Shown here piece after piece: positions 7,646 to 17,000 of a stretch of DNA of 26,358 nucleotides. The position numbers and the translations under genes were made by a program. Under the pieces are notes generated by a model that was not told the origin of the DNA, made no database searches, and saw nothing but the letters and a program-made list of their open reading frames with translations. The first letter of the stretch is position 1; each line of letters begins with the position of its first letter. This DNA comes from JABACD01 sp047639675 (GTDB lineage Bacteria; Planctomycetota; UBA1135; GCA-002686595): NCBI GenBank assembly GCA_047639675.1, contig JBLIOI010000066.1, positions 1-26,358 on the forward strand. Direction: 5' to 3'.

Positions 7646-9493
7646 TCACTTCCGATGGAATGCTTTCTCTAGATCATCCAAGGTGAAGCGCACACGAGTC
7701 GGTCGCGAGTGCGGGCAAGTCTGATCAGATTCCAACTGCTTGCCTCGTCGCAACAAGGTACGGATCTCATCCTCGCCGAGCTCATCCCCCGCCATAATCG
7801 AACTGCGACAGGCGGCGCTGTGCAGCACCTCCTCAATCACATCTGCCGCCTCAGGACTCTTGCCCGTACGCGCCAAGAGCTCCGCCACATCTCGCACAAG
7901 CCCCATTGGGTCCGGATGACGCAAGCGCGCTGGCATGCCCTGCAAAGCCACGGCCGTTTCACCGAAGGCCTCAATCTCGATGCCCACCTTGGCCAAGGAC
8001 TCACGGTGCTCGCAAAGCATGGCGAGTTCAGCGCGTGAAACCTCGACGACTTCCGGCACCAGCAAGCGCTGTACTTCGACTTGCCCAGCGCGCAACTCAG
8101 AGAGCAAAGCCTCGTAGGTGATGCGCTCGTGCAGCGCGTGCTGGTCGACGACTTCAAAGCCGTCCGGCAGCCGGCGTACAATGTAGGTCTTGTCGACTTG
8201 CAAGAAGGGGCCCGGGAGCGTGTCCTTCTCGCTGTCAGTTAGCGCCGCGACGGTGCGCAGTTCATCGGAATCCGGTGCCTGTGAAATTGGAAAATCCAAG
8301 ATCGGCGGGCGCGCGGCCGCGTCGAATGGCACGCCAGGAACCTCGCGTACGACGAAGGGTTCACGGGCGGCGTTCGGCCGCGACAGTGTGCCTGGATCGA
8401 CAATCGCTTTTTGCCCGGGGTGCTGAACATAACCCTCCCGCGACAGCGCCTTGCGCAGGAGCCCTTCGCCTGGCGTTGCCATGTCCGTGCGCGCGACCGA
8501 AGCGCGTAAAGACGTCAACAGGAAGCCGAACAAACGCCGGTCTTCACGGAAACGAACTTCTGCCTTAGCCGGATGAACGTTCACATCCACCAGCGCTGGA
8601 TCCATTGAAAGGTGCAAGAAAGCCACCGGTTGGCGACCTGGATCCAAGTAGCCGCGATAGGCTTCTTTCAAGACACGCACGAGCACGCGATCCTTGACCA
8701 TGCGCCCATTGAGGAACCACATTTGCCGCGCACTATCGCGCCGCGCAAAGCGCGGCGGCGCGACAAAACCGAACAACTTGAAGGTTCCATCGTCGCCATC
8801 CACAGGTACCAAGGCCTCGCTTAGCTCTGAGCCGAAGGTGCGCCGGATACGTCCCGCAAGATCCATTGCAGACTCGACATCATAGACTCGCTTGCCGTTG
8901 TGCGTGGCCACTACACCAACGTCGAGGTGCCCCAGAGCCATGCGCTGCACGACTTCCAAGCAGCGTGATAGCTCCGTTGACGGCTTTTTCAGAAAGCGGC
9001 GGCGTGCGGGTGTGTTGTAGAACAGATCGCGAACTTCAAGGGTCGTTCCGCGCGGACCACCGGCTTCCACGGGTTCGCTGATCTTCCCGCCTTCATTCTC
9101 GATGCGTAAACCGGTCAAATCGTCCGGTCTCCGCGAGTAAATGGAACAGCGGGCGACGGATCCGATCGAAGCCAGTGCTTCGCCGCGAAAGCCCAAGCTG
9201 GCGATGTGGTCCAAATCCGATGCGTCGCGCAACTTGCTGGTGGCGTGCGCTTCGAAGGCCAAGCGCAAGTCCGCAGCATTCATTCCTGTGCCATTGTCGA
9301 TCACGCGCACAAGTTTCGCACCGCCTTCTTCTAGGTCGACTTGAACATGAGTCGCTCCCGCGTCGAGAGCATTTTCCATCAACTCCTTGACGATCGAAGC
9401 AGGCCGCTCGATCACCTCGCCCGCAGCGATTTGGTTACGAACAACCTCCGGCAAGGGGATGATCACAGCTTCCTCATTCAATTTGGTACTCAT
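7646..9493 (-). CDS. mutL: DNA mismatch repair protein MutL (endonuclease type)
   Basis: MutL links MutS mismatch recognition to strand excision. The N-terminal GHKL ATPase is complete: QIAAGEVIERPASIVKELMENALDAG (catalytic Glu37, Mg-ligand Asn41), VIDNGTGM, AHATSKL, LGFRGEALASI and the DVNVHPAK loop. A proline-rich linker (about 340-425) leads to the dimerisation domain. That domain carries DQHALHERITYE (450-461), which fits the DQHA(X)2E(X)4E endonuclease motif, and also ACRSSIMAGD (561-570) and CPHSRPT (593-599, equivalent of CPHGRP). So this is the nicking MutL class found in bacteria lacking MutH. Length is 615 residues. The ATG at 9493 overlaps the holA stop by 4 nt, so holA and mutL are probably co-translated. 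Confidence 0.97.
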   Translation of the reverse strand: MSTKLNEEAVIIPLPEVVRNQIAAGEVIERPASIVKELMENALDAGATHVQVDLEEGGAKLVRVIDNGTGMNAADLRLAFEAHATSKLRDASDLDHIASLGFRGEALASIGSVARCSIYSRRPDDLTGLRIENEGGKISEPVEAGGPRGTTLEVRDLFYNTPARRRFLKKPSTELSRCLEVVQRMALGHLDVGVVATHNGKRVYDVESAMDLAGRIRRTFGSELSEALVPVDGDDGTFKLFGFVAPPRFARRDSARQMWFLNGRMVKDRVLVRVLKEAYRGYLDPGRQPVAFLHLSMDPALVDVNVHPAKAEVRFREDRRLFGFLLTSLRASVARTDMATPGEGLLRKALSREGYVQHPGQKAIVDPGTLSRPNAAREPFVVREVPGVPFDAAARPPILDFPISQAPDSDELRTVAALTDSEKDTLPGPFLQVDKTYIVRRLPDGFEVVDQHALHERITYEALLSELRAGQVEVQRLLVPEVVEVSRAELAMLCEHRESLAKVGIEIEAFGETAVALQGMPARLRHPDPMGLVRDVAELLARTGKSPEAADVIEEVLHSAACRSSIMAGDELGEDEIRTLLRRGKQLESDQTCPHSRPTRVRFTLDDLEKAFHRK

Positions 9494-10623
9494 CGTTTTC
9501 GGGCTCTATTCTGGGGTTTCACGGCCCAGCGCAAGGCAAGGGGTGCAAAGTCATTCACATCGACCTGCGCCCCACTACGGCTCTTACGTTCTAAATGAAG
9601 GACGTCTCGATACACACGCTCCCAAGCGGGTGCTCCGCGCAAGGAGAGTTGAGTTGAAAAGGCCTCGCGGGCCATTTTTTGTGCACTGACTCCAGCTTCT
9701 GTGGCAGCGCCATCCACGCTAGCGCCGCCTGCGACAGCACGTGCCCCGCGCAAGCCTTGGCGTGCCTTGGAACGCAAGGTCCCCAAGACAATCGCGCATA
9801 GCGCTGCGGGATTCACTTCCGTCTTACCATCGCGATCCGAGTGAAAACCGGAACGGAACAGGGACTCGACAGCAGCCAATCCGCGCGCTAAATCGCCGCA
9901 CAATAAGTCGTCCGCCGTATTCCACGGCGTGCCCCCACTGTTCCATCCGACAAGTTCACGTAACTTCTCGCGACCACCGATACGCAACTTCTCCAGTTGC
10001 GTGTCAATCGCAGCTAAGTCATTGCCAGTTGCAGCCGCAAGGTATGCGCAATCATCAGGGCTCAATTTCAAACCGAGCTCAGACGAACGTGTGCCGACCC
10101 AAATCGCAAGCTCCACCTTGCGCGGGTCCGGCGACCAAGGCGGTGGCGTGTCGTACAACTTTCGCAGGGAAAGCAGCGGCAACTCCGCCGCCTTTAGCGC
10201 CTTGGCGATCACGTGGTCCGCTCGAATCGCACGACCAGTAATCACCAAGCTCCCCGCACGCTGACTCTCGATAAAGCTCAGCGCCGACCGTGTAAAAGGC
10301 GACTGTTTGGTGCCCACCTTCTTGAGCAATCCGCTGTCCGCATTGCGCACGACAACACAGCGCGCCGAGGCAAACATCGGATTAGCTCCCAAGTCGTCGA
10401 GCAGCCTCGACAACTCAAAATCAGGGTCTTGTGCATCGTGGCGACAAAGCTCGAGCTTCGCAGCCCCAGCGGCCTCAATCAGCTTCGAAACACCGCGTTC
10501 CACGAAATAGCGCTCCTCTCCGCGCAGCAGAGCTGCATGCGGTAATCCGTCGCGCTCGACCACCTGAAAGAAGTCGCGGAGCTGGGTCCCGGGGTCCGCT
10601 TCACGTGTACGCGCTTTGGCCAT
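9490..10623 (-). CDS. holA: DNA polymerase III delta subunit
   Basis: HolA is the wrench subunit of the clamp loader and opens the beta clamp. Recognised from overall pattern: HAALLRGEERYFVERGVSKLIEAA near the N-terminus, an AAA+-like fold lacking a functional Walker A, then LSPDDCAYLAAATGNDLAAIDTQLEKL, a hallmark of delta, and a helical collar domain (LAAVESLF through ERVYRDVLHLERK). Length is 377 residues from the ATG at 10623; a frame extension to 10659 adds 12 unconvincing residues (MAALYWARYNRP). No strong ribosome site is seen. It overlaps mutL by 4 nt (ATGA), a pairing of replication and repair genes. Divergence of delta subunits lowers certainty slightly. Confidence 0.86.
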   Translation of the reverse strand: MAKARTREADPGTQLRDFFQVVERDGLPHAALLRGEERYFVERGVSKLIEAAGAAKLELCRHDAQDPDFELSRLLDDLGANPMFASARCVVVRNADSGLLKKVGTKQSPFTRSALSFIESQRAGSLVITGRAIRADHVIAKALKAAELPLLSLRKLYDTPPPWSPDPRKVELAIWVGTRSSELGLKLSPDDCAYLAAATGNDLAAIDTQLEKLRIGGREKLRELVGWNSGGTPWNTADDLLCGDLARGLAAVESLFRSGFHSDRDGKTEVNPAALCAIVLGTLRSKARQGLRGARAVAGGASVDGAATEAGVSAQKMAREAFSTQLSLRGAPAWERVYRDVLHLERKSRSGAQVDVNDFAPLALRWAVKPQNRARKR

Positions 10624-10680
10624 GGGCCGATTGTAACGAGCCCAATAGAGTGCGGCCACCTTAGCGAGCGGCTTCAGTCC

Positions 10681-10971
10681 CTAGTCTTCAGCCCCGCCCG
10701 TGTAGCCCAGAAGCTCTAGATCACGCAGGATCGACTCGTCGATCAGACTCTCGCCTAGCTCTGTCCCGATTTGACTTTGCAAGTCCCCATCCCGCCGCTT
10801 CTGGGAGGCTAAAAGGGCCCTCCGTTCCGCAGTCACCCGCGGGTGCTCGCTAGAAAGCTCCCGCAACTCATCAGGGTCCTCGATGCAGTTGGAGAGCTGC
10901 ACCGAGCCCGTGAGGTCCTCCTCAATCAAACGCCAGGGGTCGCGTCCCTCGGAACCACGTCGATCAGGGGG
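10681..10971 (-). pseudogene. C-terminal remnant of an arylsulfatase-like gene
   Basis: Between ubiA and holA the minus frame is open from after a stop at 10974-10972 to a TAG at 10683-10681. It encodes RDPWRLIEED...VQLSNCIEDPDELREL, then SSEHPRV...RRALLASQKRR and ending ILRDLELLGYTGGAED. Sulfatases (PF00884) typically end with a WKLI-strand, a Leu-Tyr/Phe-Asn/Asp-Leu...DPxExxNLA segment, a helix and a terminal LRALGYxGG, so the match is to roughly the last 85-95 residues only. The catalytic CxPSR part is absent and the neighbouring ubiA coding sequence occupies the space where the rest would be. The only possible starts are non-ATG (TTG at 10929). It could be annotated as an 82-residue hypothetical protein. 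A deletion remnant is the best reading. Confidence 0.5.
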
Positions 10972-11827
10972 TCAAGGCGAGATCTAGCGCAACACCAAGA
11001 AACAAGCCCACTCCGACCCAGCCATTCAGGGTGAAGAAAGCCACGTTGACCCGACTCAAATCGTCGGCAGAGACGATCGAATGCTCCCAGACCAAAAGCC
11101 CAGCCGCGATCGTAAGCGCTAGCCAATACGGCCAACCGAAGCCCGCAAGATTGCCCTGCATGAAGAAACAAACGACGGCGACGATGTGCAAGGCGATCGA
11201 CAAGCGCAAGGCCAACGGAACGCCGAGACGCGCTGGAATTGAGTGCAAACCGCGTTCCCGATCGTAGTCAGCGTCCTGGGAAGCGTAGATAAGATCAAAA
11301 CCCGCCACCCAGGTGAGAACACCCAAGGCCAAGAAGAGTACGGGCCCAACATCGCCCTCCAGGCTACCGCTGATCGCGAGCCAAGCCCCGAGGGGCGCGA
11401 TAGCTAGCGACAAGCCAAGGACGAAGTGTACGACCAGCGAGAAACGCTTGAAGTAGCTATAGCTCAAGAGCACCAAGAGCACAAAGGGTGCAATCTTCAG
11501 GCACAGTGGATTGAGAGCTGCGGACCCAGCCAGAAATACAGCACAAGATCCTCCAACCAAGAGCGCAGCACCAAGCGGTGAAATGACTCCTGCAGGAATC
11601 TCTCGCGAACTGGTGCGTGGGTTCTTCGCGTCGATCTTACGGTCCACCAGTCGATTGAAAGCCATCGCCGCCGTGCGCGCCGCAACGGCACAAATCACGA
11701 TCAGCACCAAATGCGAGACATCAGGCACACCACCTGCTGCGATCCATGCGCCTTGCAGAGCAAAGGGCAGGGCAAAGATCGAGTGGCTAAACTTGACCAG
11801 CGAGAGGTACTCGGAGAGTTTTTTCAC
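10964..11827 (-). CDS. ubiA: UbiA-family prenyltransferase, probably MqnP-type of futalosine menaquinone pathway
   Basis: Integral-membrane aromatic prenyltransferase. The two Mg-diphosphate motifs are intact: MAFNRLVDRKIDAKNPRT (about residues 55-72, NxxxDxxxD) and DLIYASQDADYDRERGLHSIPARLG (DxxxD). The wording of both (NRLVDR.IDA.NPRT; ASQDxDYD...GLHSIPARLG) resembles the UbiA_other subgroup, which includes MqnP. MqnP prenylates 1,4-dihydroxy-6-naphthoate-type intermediates in futalosine menaquinone synthesis. There are about eight to nine transmembrane helices in 287 residues. The GTG at 11827 is chosen because it overlaps the ubiX stop (GTGA), matching the other junctions of this operon; reading from 11872 adds 15 residues lying inside ubiX. 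It is the last gene of ubiE-CPBP-ubiX-ubiA. Substrate assignment is inference. Confidence 0.92.
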   Translation of the reverse strand: MKKLSEYLSLVKFSHSIFALPFALQGAWIAAGGVPDVSHLVLIVICAVAARTAAMAFNRLVDRKIDAKNPRTSSREIPAGVISPLGAALLVGGSCAVFLAGSAALNPLCLKIAPFVLLVLLSYSYFKRFSLVVHFVLGLSLAIAPLGAWLAISGSLEGDVGPVLFLALGVLTWVAGFDLIYASQDADYDRERGLHSIPARLGVPLALRLSIALHIVAVVCFFMQGNLAGFGWPYWLALTIAAGLLVWEHSIVSADDLSRVNVAFFTLNGWVGVGLFLGVALDLALTP

Positions 11828-12462
11828 GCACCAGGATCCTGCATCCCATCCGGCCGCTTCTGAGCTCCCCAACGAGCGCCGACGGAATGCTCAAGCTTCA
11901 GAGTATCGAGAATCTTGCCCACTACATGATCGACAAGCTCAAAGACTGTCTGCGGCTTGTGATAAAAACCGGGCATCGCCGGCAAGATCACTGCGCCCAT
12001 GCGTCGCAGGCGCAGCATGTTCTCCAAGTGAATTTCCGACAGGGGCGTCTCGCGCGGAACGAGCACCAACTCACGCCGTTCCTTCAACGCCACGTCGGCA
12101 GCGCGCTCGACCAGATTAGAGCTGTAGCCCGCCGCGACGCGCGCCAAGGTCCCCATGCTGCACGGACAGAGAATTACCGCCGCGATACCAGCTGTCCCGG
12201 AGCTGGCGGGAGCTTCAACCGCGTCGCAACCGAAGCTGCGTATGTCTTTTGCGACCTCTTTGCCAAGCCAGTCCGCGAGACACGACGCCAAAGATTCTGC
12301 GTTATCCCCCGCTTTAAATCCGCGCTCATAGTTCAAGACCTTGACCGCCGCTGGCGAAAGAGCCAAGTCGACCTGATGTCCATGTTGCACCAGAGCTTGC
12401 ACCAATCGCTCAGCGTAGAGGGTGCCACTGGCGCCGGTCATACCGACAAAAAAACGACTCAT
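11824..12462 (-). CDS. ubiX: Flavin prenyltransferase UbiX (MqnM-like role likely)
   Basis: UbiX attaches a dimethylallyl group to FMN to make prenyl-FMN, the cofactor of UbiD-type decarboxylases. Visible motifs are VGMTGASGTLYAERL at the N-terminus (FMN phosphate loop), CPCSMGTLARVAAGYSSNLVERAADV, LVLVPRETPLSEIHLENML (RETP...H..NM) and AMPGFYHKPQTVFELVDHVVGKILD. Length is 212 residues from the ATG at 12462, which forms a 4-nt ATGA overlap with the upstream CPBP gene. A TTG two codons earlier is unlikely. The last 18 or so residues (EHSVGARWGAQKRPDGMQDPGA) are a variable extension. No ubiD/mqnL partner is in the window, so the decarboxylase must lie elsewhere. Confidence 0.95.
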   Translation of the reverse strand: MSRFFVGMTGASGTLYAERLVQALVQHGHQVDLALSPAAVKVLNYERGFKAGDNAESLASCLADWLGKEVAKDIRSFGCDAVEAPASSGTAGIAAVILCPCSMGTLARVAAGYSSNLVERAADVALKERRELVLVPRETPLSEIHLENMLRLRRMGAVILPAMPGFYHKPQTVFELVDHVVGKILDTLKLEHSVGARWGAQKRPDGMQDPGA

Positions 12463-13292
12463 AGCCAAATCTCCGGACCGGCCCCTATCAGGAGCGCCAA
12501 ATTAAAGAGAGCGTGTGTCCAAGCAGCCACTCCCGGCCCGCGCCAGCGGAACAAGAGAGCCAAAAGTAACCCAGCCAGGAAACGCCAGGCAAACATTGCC
12601 GCATCAAAGCTTTCTCCGCTCTCGCCAAGCCAAGCAGTACATACCGACAGGTGCATGGCCGCGAATGCGAGAGCAGCGCCGACTGCCGCTAGGAACTCCG
12701 ATGTCCAAGAGGACACTCGATCCCTGGCTCCAAAGAACAAGAGCACACGCCGCGACAACACGAAGAGCAAGCTGAAGAGTCCAACGCGGAAGAGTAATTC
12801 CTCAAAGGCCGCTGCTCCGAATACTCGCGCCGCAACTGGTAGCCCGGTGTCTGCCGCCAAAGGCGCCACCTCGTTCTCGAAACCCCCGAACAAACCTATG
12901 CCGTAGGCCATGATCGGCCCAAAAGCACAGGCCGCAACGAAGCCCTCTACGCAGATACGAAAGAGGCTCGGCACAAGCGCTACGCGCCGGGAAAAGCAAA
13001 GGGCGCCCGCCACAATTACGCAGAGGGAGAGAATCGTGCTACGCAAGAGCACAGTGCTCACCGGGAAGATGTCGAGGATCCGGAACATCGCATGTTCCGA
13101 TTGACTGCGCGGCAGGCTCGCATCGCTCGCCAAGCCATACTCATAGGCGATGAACATGGGCACCATCGCCAAGATCCCCAAAGCCAGAGAACTCGACACA
13201 CGATCGCCATTGTTCTCAGCCGGCAACCACCCCGCGCTTTTCGCTTGCGGCCCGTCCTCCCATTCCTCTTCCCAGTCTTCTTCGCCGCTCAT
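12459..13292 (-). CDS. CPBP-family intramembrane metalloprotease (Rce1/Abi type)
   Basis: Membrane protein with the three signatures of the CPBP (CAAX processing/bacteriocin) family: AAFEELLFR (EExxxR), AFAAMH (FxxxH) and THALFN (HxxxN), the presumed metal site of an intramembrane glutamate/zinc protease. It has seven to eight hydrophobic helices in 277 residues. The N-terminus is an unusual soluble acidic stretch (MSGEEDWEEEWEDG) before the first helix. The ATG at 13292 makes a 4-nt overlap with ubiE, and its stop overlaps ubiX by 4 nt, so it is locked inside the menaquinone operon. Known bacterial members cleave prenylated or membrane proteins or confer bacteriocin immunity. A role linked to quinone enzymes is suggested only by position. 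Confidence 0.88.
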   Translation of the reverse strand: MSGEEDWEEEWEDGPQAKSAGWLPAENNGDRVSSSLALGILAMVPMFIAYEYGLASDASLPRSQSEHAMFRILDIFPVSTVLLRSTILSLCVIVAGALCFSRRVALVPSLFRICVEGFVAACAFGPIMAYGIGLFGGFENEVAPLAADTGLPVAARVFGAAAFEELLFRVGLFSLLFVLSRRVLLFFGARDRVSSWTSEFLAAVGAALAFAAMHLSVCTAWLGESGESFDAAMFAWRFLAGLLLALLFRWRGPGVAAWTHALFNLALLIGAGPEIWL

Positions 13293-13990
13293 CGCCCTTC
13301 CCCTTGCGGCACACGTCCCCAATGCAAGCAAGCGATACCGCGCGTGAGTAGTTCATAGCCGCAGTCTTCTAATCCAACCGCCTCCATCTCCGCCTGCAAC
13401 ATCGCAGGCGAAGGCCACGCCATCACCGTGCGCGCCAGGTAGGAGTAGGCATCCTCGTCGCGCGAGAAGACCCTGCCGATGTTCGGCAAGACGCGCGTGA
13501 AGTAGAAGCGGTACAGCGGTCCGAAGAGCGCACCGGGCGGTTGGCTAAACTCGAGAACTAGAACGCGACCACCTGGCCGCACGACTCTAGTCAGCTCACG
13601 CAAGCCCTGGGTTCGGTCCGCCACGTTGCGGATTCCAAAGGCCACGCAAGATACATCGGCGCGACCAGAAGCGACGGGCAAGCGCAACGCATCGCCGTGT
13701 GCGAAGACCGTGGGCGTCTTTACGCCATCCCGCTTGGGCAGCGCATGGAGAAGCATCTCTGGCGTGAAGTCCACGCCGACCACCGTCGCGCCGCGCCCGG
13801 CGAATTCGATGCCTAGATCTCCGGTTCCACAGCAAGCATCGACGACCACACCGGTCGCCCCATCTCCAGCGAGTTCAACCGCTCGCTTGCGCCAACGACG
13901 GTCAATGCCTACGGAGAGGGTGTGATTCAGAAAGTCGTAGCTGCCCGCGATGCGGGCGAACATAGACCGGACCTGCTGGGCTTCGGGCAT
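13289..13990 (-). CDS. ubiE: Demethylmenaquinone/ubiquinone C-methyltransferase UbiE (MenG)
   Basis: SAM-dependent C-methyltransferase that methylates the quinone ring in the last step of menaquinone synthesis. Family signatures are VRSMFARIAGSYDFLNHTLS (MFD.IA..YD..N), RRWRKRAVEL, VVDACCGTGDLGIEFA (SAM motif I), VVGVDFTPEML, SCVAFGIRNVADR (the GIRN signature), RPGGRVLVLEFSQP and ARTVMAWPSPAML in the C-terminal part. Length is 233 residues from the ATG at 13990. A GTG/ATG-extended frame to 14050 was rejected because it overlaps a strong hairpin and adds an arginine-rich, non-family tail. It is the first gene of the ubiE-CPBP-ubiX-ubiA chain. With UbiX and an MqnP-like UbiA and no ubiquinone ring hydroxylases nearby, menaquinone is the likelier product. 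Confidence 0.95.
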   Translation of the reverse strand: MPEAQQVRSMFARIAGSYDFLNHTLSVGIDRRWRKRAVELAGDGATGVVVDACCGTGDLGIEFAGRGATVVGVDFTPEMLLHALPKRDGVKTPTVFAHGDALRLPVASGRADVSCVAFGIRNVADRTQGLRELTRVVRPGGRVLVLEFSQPPGALFGPLYRFYFTRVLPNIGRVFSRDEDAYSYLARTVMAWPSPAMLQAEMEAVGLEDCGYELLTRGIACLHWGRVPQGEGR

Positions 13991-14028
13991 GGCGCGCAGA
14001 GGATACAGAACCAATCCAATGGAACGGC

Positions 14029-14059
14029 GGCGGCGCTGGGTCAAACCCACCGCGCCGCC
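14029..14059 (-). terminator. Strong hairpin after lipoprotein gene A
   Basis: On the minus strand GGCGGCGC (14059-14052), two unpaired bases, TGGGT-TTG-ACCCA and GCGCCGCC (14036-14029) form an 8+5 bp stem starting 23 nt past the 14083 stop. No T-tract follows, so it may be a weak terminator, an attenuator before ubiE or an mRNA-stabilising hairpin. Confidence 0.4.
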
Positions 14060-14082
14060 CGTACTTGTCGCAAACTTGCTGC

Positions 14083-17000
14083 CTACTGGCGGAAGTAATC
14101 CATCATGACCGTGGTCCCGATGGCGTTGACCGACTGGACTCCCGGCTCAAAGGCATTCGTGTCGAAGCGCTGGTAGGCGCCATCGAGCAAAATCACATCG
14201 ACTCCGCCCAAGCCCAGGGTCGGGCTTGGAACAGCAGCAAACATGAAGCGCGGGATGTTGGTGGGAAGACCACCACCAGCCTGTCGAACAACCGATTTCC
14301 CGTTCAACGGAATCGGCGATCCGGCGCTAAAGTTAGTGGCCCAGTTAGAAATACCGCCCAGGTTCGTCATGTTGTCGAAGGCGATATCCACGGGAACTCC
14401 AGTCAACTTGTCCTCGCCAAGCGAGACTTTAATTCCATAGCTCATGTCCCGGAACTGAGGGATCAAGAGCGAAGTGAAGTTGATCAAGAGCTGGCCAGGG
14501 ATGGCAGCCTCAGCCGAAATGTTCGTAATTGCGCCTTCCGTGGGCGATCCCGTGAGTTCGAAGCTTCCCACATCGAGGGGACCCTCGTGCACGACCCAGA
14601 ATCCACTCCGAATTTCCTCGTGGTCAGGCTGCAGGGTCTTCGGGTTCCGGAACAGGATCGGAATCGAGCCCACGATGTCATCGTAGCCCCAACCGTTGAC
14701 CGAGTTCGGTCCAGATTCAAACACCGCGACGCGGCCATTGCGCCCGATAATGTAGCCGAAGTACACGTTGCGCAGGAAGCCGAAGCCATTCTGGCGCGGA
14801 GTGATGACTACATCAAAGGGACGGTCGAGGTTCGAGCTCACCACCTTGCGGACGGCCAAAGAGAAGGCTGAAATGACCGAAAGGCTACTGTCACCTTCGT
14901 TGCAAACAAGGATGTCCTCGTTGCCCGGCTCCCAAGCGATACCGCGCGGTGCGGTACCCACAGCGACAGTCTTGACGACTTGGTGGAAATTCGATGAAGC
15001 CGGATCGATATCGATGAAGGTCACCGAATTTGTCGATTGGCTACTGATTGCTAGCAAGTCGAGATTCGTGCCAATAGCCAAAGCCGTCGGATCGGGTACC
15101 AAGATGCGATCGATGACCGTCATGCGGTTCGAGTTCAAGACCAGAATCTCGTTACGAGCACGATCCATCACATACAGGAACTGTCCGATCTGTTGGCGCA
15201 AGCCATAGGGCGCACAAGCCTGAGTCGTTGAAGCGGGCAGCGACGGGCCTTGAAAGAACACGTTGGTCGTGGTCACGAGCAGCCCGTTGGGCGGTGCTCC
15301 GACAGAGGGGTTTCCGAACGGATCTCCTGTGACTAGCAAGTTGGGCGGTACGGTGTCCACCGAAGTCGGCTCCTGACCGCCGATGAAGGGAGAGATGCAC
15401 AGGGGCGGAAAAATCAACGGCGGCGGGTTGGGGTGAACTGACCAACTGACCATGTTCGGGCCACCACTGATCAGAACCTGAGTTCCACCGGTCGTTCCCG
15501 TTGCGGGGCCAAGCGTTGAACCATCGATCTGCGCCGCGACTTCTTTGAAACCATCCGCAGCACACAGGTTGCCACCGGACGTTCCCTGGCAACCAAAAGG
15601 AGCCGGAGCATTGTTGAAGGCCACATCCAAGGAGTAGCCGAGCATCATGTCACCGACTGATTGCATCACCGGCGAGCGCGCCACGAACTCGTTCAAAGAG
15701 GAGTCCAAAGACAGAGTGAAAACCCCCGACGAACCGCCATCAACCGTGCAGGTTCCCGCGGCCAGAGGCGGACGCATCGCAGTTCCTTGGAGATTGACGT
15801 TCGGGTTGTTGGGGTAGTTCGAGTTGCCTTGGATGACCGGGTTCGACGGATCGAAGGTCGGGTTGCCCGTTCCTTGCCCAAAGCCATTCAAGTCGATCAC
15901 AGAGATACCCGGAGAACCACCGGAGCGTCCCAGGTAAATTGTGTCGGGGGTCACCGGCACGTTGACCACGCCAGGCCCTTCACCCGTGGTGAAGTTTGTG
16001 ATCGCAGAAATACTGTTCGTGTTTCCAACCAGGTCCTTGATGTGTCCCCCGGAGATGACAATGTCAACCAGATTGAAGATTCCACATTCCTGGCTGGGAG
16101 GCCCTGATCCAGGGAAGTTGAAGGCGGGCGTCAGCTCCCAACGAGTCAGGTCATAGGGACTCAGCGGAGCAACATGGAACGGAACGTTGACCACGCTGCT
16201 TGCAGGTCCAAACATAACTGAAATCGCAGAACTCAGACCAGGCACCTCTGAGGAGAGTAGATCTCCGAGTGTTGTGGGCTGAATCGCTTCCGAGAACTCG
16301 AAAACGATGGAGGTCAGCGGATCCACATCGGTCTCGCCGCCGCCCGGGGTCACGCGCGGAGTCTGAAGCGGCGGAGGACTGGAGAGGATCTCTGGCAGCA
16401 GGGTATCTGGGCCAACCGTAGTTGTAGCCAATGCAGAATGAGCAAGGGGGCGACCCTCTAAGTCTAAGACGGCCCGGCTGATCTCCATCCTAATCTGTAC
16501 GCCTGAAGGAAAGGTTTCGTGGGTGGATAAGTCCCGATCGGAATCCACCACGAACACGATTGAGTCTTCGCCGAGCAGTTCATTCTGCCCCGAAAAAGTA
16601 GTCTCCGTACCTGGAAACCCAAGTCCAGGAAACTGGTCATTTTGCGGGCCCAACCCGATCGCGTTACCGGTGGAGTCGATCCACTTTTCCCACGTCAAGA
16701 CCGCGGGTGAACCAGACACTGTATCCCCATAGGTTGAGCCGCCAATGAAGACTCGCCCCCTGATCACCGTCGCCCCACCGTTGACAGGATCGAGTGCGCT
16801 AACAACCACCGTGCCACTCAAGCTGTTGCTCTCCAGAAGTCCTGGCGAGCTAGACATGATTGAGTTGAAGTCAACAGCTCCCGAGAACTTGGCGAAGATG
16901 TATTGATTACCAGGGTCGCCGCTCGGCAGCTGGGCCATCAGCGGATAGGTCGGAACTGTCTGCACCAGGTTTGTCGTTGTGATGTTGTTCAGAACATCAT

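Noticed and set aside
11887..12906. 339-codon plus-strand frame across ubiX and the CPBP gene
   Set aside because: It is antisense to two well-supported genes and its translation is rich in Arg, Ala, Ser and Gln with no domain signature.
14065..14871. 268-codon plus-strand frame opposite lipoprotein A
   Set aside because: Shadow of the minus-strand gene; similar shadows appear opposite lipoprotein B at matching places, as expected from the paralogous sequence.
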